From the NCBI GenBank assembly GCA_021414085.1, contig JAIOPC010000008.1:1-64000 (forward strand): a DNA stretch of 64,000 bases. The letters run 5' to 3'. The stretch is from Actinomycetes bacterium (lineage in GTDB: Bacteria > Actinomycetota > Acidimicrobiia > Acidimicrobiales > Ilumatobacteraceae). This document shows, piece after piece, positions 62,292 to 64,000 of this stretch. The number at the start of each line of letters is the position of its first letter. Positions within the stretch are counted from its first letter, which is position 1. The notes under the pieces are model-generated. The model was not told the origin of the DNA. It made no database searches and saw nothing but the letters and a program-made list of their open reading frames with translations. The position numbers and the translations under genes are program-made.

Positions 62292-63074
62292 GTGACCTCT
62301 GCTCGCTACTTCCCCGACCTCACTGGCCCGCAGGTCGCTGAACGGTTGACGGCGAAGAGCATTTTGGTGCAGCCGCTCGGTGCCATTGAGCAGCACGGCC
62401 CGCACCTCCCATTGAGCACCGACTCGGTGATCGCCACTGCTGTCGCCCAAGCTGCCGTCGCAAGAGTTGGCGACGAACTCGATGTCTGGTTGCTTCCAAC
62501 CCTGGAGTACACCAAGAGCAACGAGCATGCGTGGTCGCCCGGAACGGTGTGGCTCTCGGCGACAACATTGCTGGCGGTGCTCGACGACATCGGTCGTTGT
62601 GTCGCAACAACTCCGACCAAGCGGCTGGTGTTCTTCAACGGTCACGGCGGTAACAGCGCGCTTTTGAATGTGGCGAACCGCGAATTGCGTCTGGCTCACG
62701 GCCTGATGACGTTTCTCACGCACCCCGGCGTTCCTCCGGATCAAGGTGGTGCATCGCCAGCCACCGAGCTGGGCATGGGCGTGCATGGCGGCACTGACGA
62801 GACCGCATTGATGCTGCACGTCGCCCCGCATCTGGTGCAGATGGACAAGGCGCAGCGCCGAGTTCCGGAAGCGATCGCCAACAACAAGTACGTGCGGTTC
62901 GGCGGACGCGTCAGCTTCGGCTGGATGTCAAACGACTTCTTCCCTGAGGGTTACATCGGCGATCCGACCGCGGCTACCGCCGAGCTGGGCAAGCAGCTGT
63001 TTGACGGCGCCGTGCTGGGGTTCTGTGACGCGCTACGCGAGATCGCTGCCTTCAATTTCGGTCGCAATGCGTAA
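62292..63074 (+). CDS. creatininase-family amidohydrolase
   Basis: A 260-residue metal-dependent amidohydrolase. PLGAIEQHGPHLPLSTD near 30-44 provides Glu, His and Asp metal ligands; FNGHGGNSALL near 115 and MGVHGGTDETALML near 160 (His, Glu ligands) complete the binuclear site. Family reactions include creatinine ring opening and formamide cleavage in several pathways. Next to an AllC/HyuC-type hydrolase, which it overlaps by 8 bp, it may open a cyclic amide in purine or related degradation. No mycofactocin genes are present, so an MftE role is unlikely. Confidence 0.88.
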   Translation: MTSARYFPDLTGPQVAERLTAKSILVQPLGAIEQHGPHLPLSTDSVIATAVAQAAVARVGDELDVWLLPTLEYTKSNEHAWSPGTVWLSATTLLAVLDDIGRCVATTPTKRLVFFNGHGGNSALLNVANRELRLAHGLMTFLTHPGVPPDQGGASPATELGMGVHGGTDETALMLHVAPHLVQMDKAQRRVPEAIANNKYVRFGGRVSFGWMSNDFFPEGYIGDPTAATAELGKQLFDGAVLGFCDALREIAAFNFGRNA

Positions 63075-64000
63075 CGCCGAGTCCCTTTACGACTTGCGCG
63101 TCGATGGTGATCGCCTGTGGCGGCGACTAGAGGCGCTCGGCGAGGTCGGCGCGATCCTCGGCCCCAACGGCGAGCGCGGTTGTGCGCGACTCGCGCTCAC
63201 CGATGCCGACCGCGAAGGCCGCGATTTGGTTGTTGGCTGGATGCGCGACCTCGGGCTCGCGATCACGATCGACGCCGTCGGCAACGTCGTGGCCACTCGT
63301 GCTGGCACGGACGCCACCGCAGCGCCAGTGATGGTCGGCTCGCACATCGACACGGTGCGCACTGGCGGCCGCTTCGATGGCAACCTTGGCGTGCTTGGCG
63401 GATTGGAAGTGATGGAGACGCTTGAGCAGCACGGCATCAGTACGCGGCACCCAATCAGCGTTGCCTTCTTCACTGACGAGGAAGGCGCTCGCTTCCAACC
63501 CGACATGCTGGGCAGCCTGGTCTACGTCGGCGGCATGGCGCTGGAAGACGCGCTCGACGTGCGCGCTGCCGACGACAACGCGCGTCTCGGCGACGAGTTG
63601 GCGCGCATCGGCTACGCCGGCCCCACACCGTGCCCGACGGCCACCGCACCGCACGCATACGTCGAGCTGCACATCGAACAGGGCCCGGTGCTGGAGGACG
63701 AGGACATCACGATCGGCGCCGTCACCGGTGTACAAGGCATCTCGTGGACCGAGCTCACTATCGTCGGCCAGTCGGCACATGCCGGCACGACGCCAATGCG
63801 GCTGCGCCACGACGCGGGTTACGTCGCCGCAGCGATCACCGCGGGGGTGCGCGCGATTGCGCGCGAGATGGGCGGCACGCAAGTGGCGACAGTTGGTCGC
63901 TGCGAGCTGCTTCCCAACCTCGTCAACGTGATTGCGGCGAAGGCAACGATGACCGTCGATCTACGAAACACCGACGAGGCACGCCTCGAAAAAGCGGAGG
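63067..64000 (+). CDS. M20-family amidohydrolase (AllC/HyuC type), 5' part
   Basis: The first ~311 residues of a Zn/Mn hydrolase that runs off the window. The start MRNAESLYDLRVDGDRLW is at 63067. Metal ligands: His93 in GSHIDTV, Asp in RFDGNLG, Glu in FFTDEEGARF and His in ELHIEQGP, followed by the dimerisation domain (QSAHAGTTPM). The family holds allantoate amidohydrolase, beta-ureidopropionase and N-carbamoyl amino-acid hydrolases. Context near xanthine dehydrogenase favours allantoate-type ureide cleavage, but the choice cannot be made from this part. Confidence 0.88.
   Translation, partial: MRNAESLYDLRVDGDRLWRRLEALGEVGAILGPNGERGCARLALTDADREGRDLVVGWMRDLGLAITIDAVGNVVATRAGTDATAAPVMVGSHIDTVRTGGRFDGNLGVLGGLEVMETLEQHGISTRHPISVAFFTDEEGARFQPDMLGSLVYVGGMALEDALDVRAADDNARLGDELARIGYAGPTPCPTATAPHAYVELHIEQGPVLEDEDITIGAVTGVQGISWTELTIVGQSAHAGTTPMRLRHDAGYVAAAITAGVRAIAREMGGTQVATVGRCELLPNLVNVIAAKATMTVDLRNTDEARLEKAE

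Noticed and set aside
62292-63074. Mycofactocin MftE for the creatininase-family gene
   Set aside because: No mftA-D or mftF genes are near; the overlap with an AllC-type hydrolase points to amide degradation.

Overview
The window is a gene-dense, high-G+C actinobacterial chromosome segment with no mobile element, prophage, tRNA or CRISPR. Four things point to Actinobacteria: the gene order tlyA-nadK-recN ... pyrG-nudix-xerD ... scpA-scpB-rluB as in Mycobacterium tuberculosis Rv1691-Rv1711; a mycothiol-type DinB protein; decaprenyl-phospho-arabinose genes; and TANNNT -10 boxes placed for leaderless transcription. The arrangement would fit a deep-branching actinobacterium such as an Acidimicrobiia/Ilumatobacter-like lineage, but that placement is inference; no taxonomic marker was compared.

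Layout. 1-578: 3' end of 23S rRNA, 5S rRNA and the rrn terminator. 0.6-11.5 kb: a TPR protein, an SSB-like protein, class II aldolase and DUF1015 (minus strand), then the housekeeping run HAD phosphatase - coiled-coil protein - tlyA - nadK - recN - murJ. 11.4-15.8 kb (minus): two PAP2_3 paralogues, a GT-C membrane protein and a GT2-GtrA glycosyltransferase. 15.9-25.1 kb: pyrG, ADP-ribose pyrophosphatase, xerD, HD protein, trpS (minus), scpA, scpB, rluB, tyrA, aroA.

25.1-47.6 kb is a cell-envelope glycan region. HAD-IB, UbiA (decaprenyl-phosphate phosphoribosyltransferase), a methyltransferase, DprE1, DprE2 and a GT4 glycosyltransferase form one overlapping operon that should make the arabinose donor decaprenyl-phospho-arabinose. 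A convergent block carries a 2OG-Fe(II) oxygenase, twin GT-C-like membrane proteins, a GT2-methyltransferase fusion, an AftD-type arabinofuranosyltransferase, a PIG-V-like mannosyltransferase and twin acyltransferase-SGNH proteins. Together these suggest assembly, arabinosylation and O-acylation of a surface glycan.

47.6-55.5 kb (minus): a peptide ABC transporter (oppABCDF-like) with a lipoprotein and an AlkA-like glycosylase downstream; a perfect CRP-type palindrome lies upstream of the binding-protein gene. 55.7-64 kb: PPK2 polyphosphate kinase, a three-subunit xanthine-dehydrogenase-type molybdenum hydroxylase, a phosphoribosyltransferase, a PYROXD2/CrtI-like oxidoreductase (minus), a creatininase-family amidohydrolase and the 5' part of an AllC/HyuC-type hydrolase. 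This looks like purine oxidation and N-C bond hydrolysis.

Expression signals: at least 15 genes or operons have TANNNT ending 6-9 nt before the start codon (leaderless pattern). In four of them the upstream gene's stop codon is the first three bases of that -10 box. Several short intercistronic gaps are bridged by 3-8-codon mini-ORFs that overlap the downstream start and, in three of four cases, also the upstream stop. No stretch longer than 300 bases lacks a gene.
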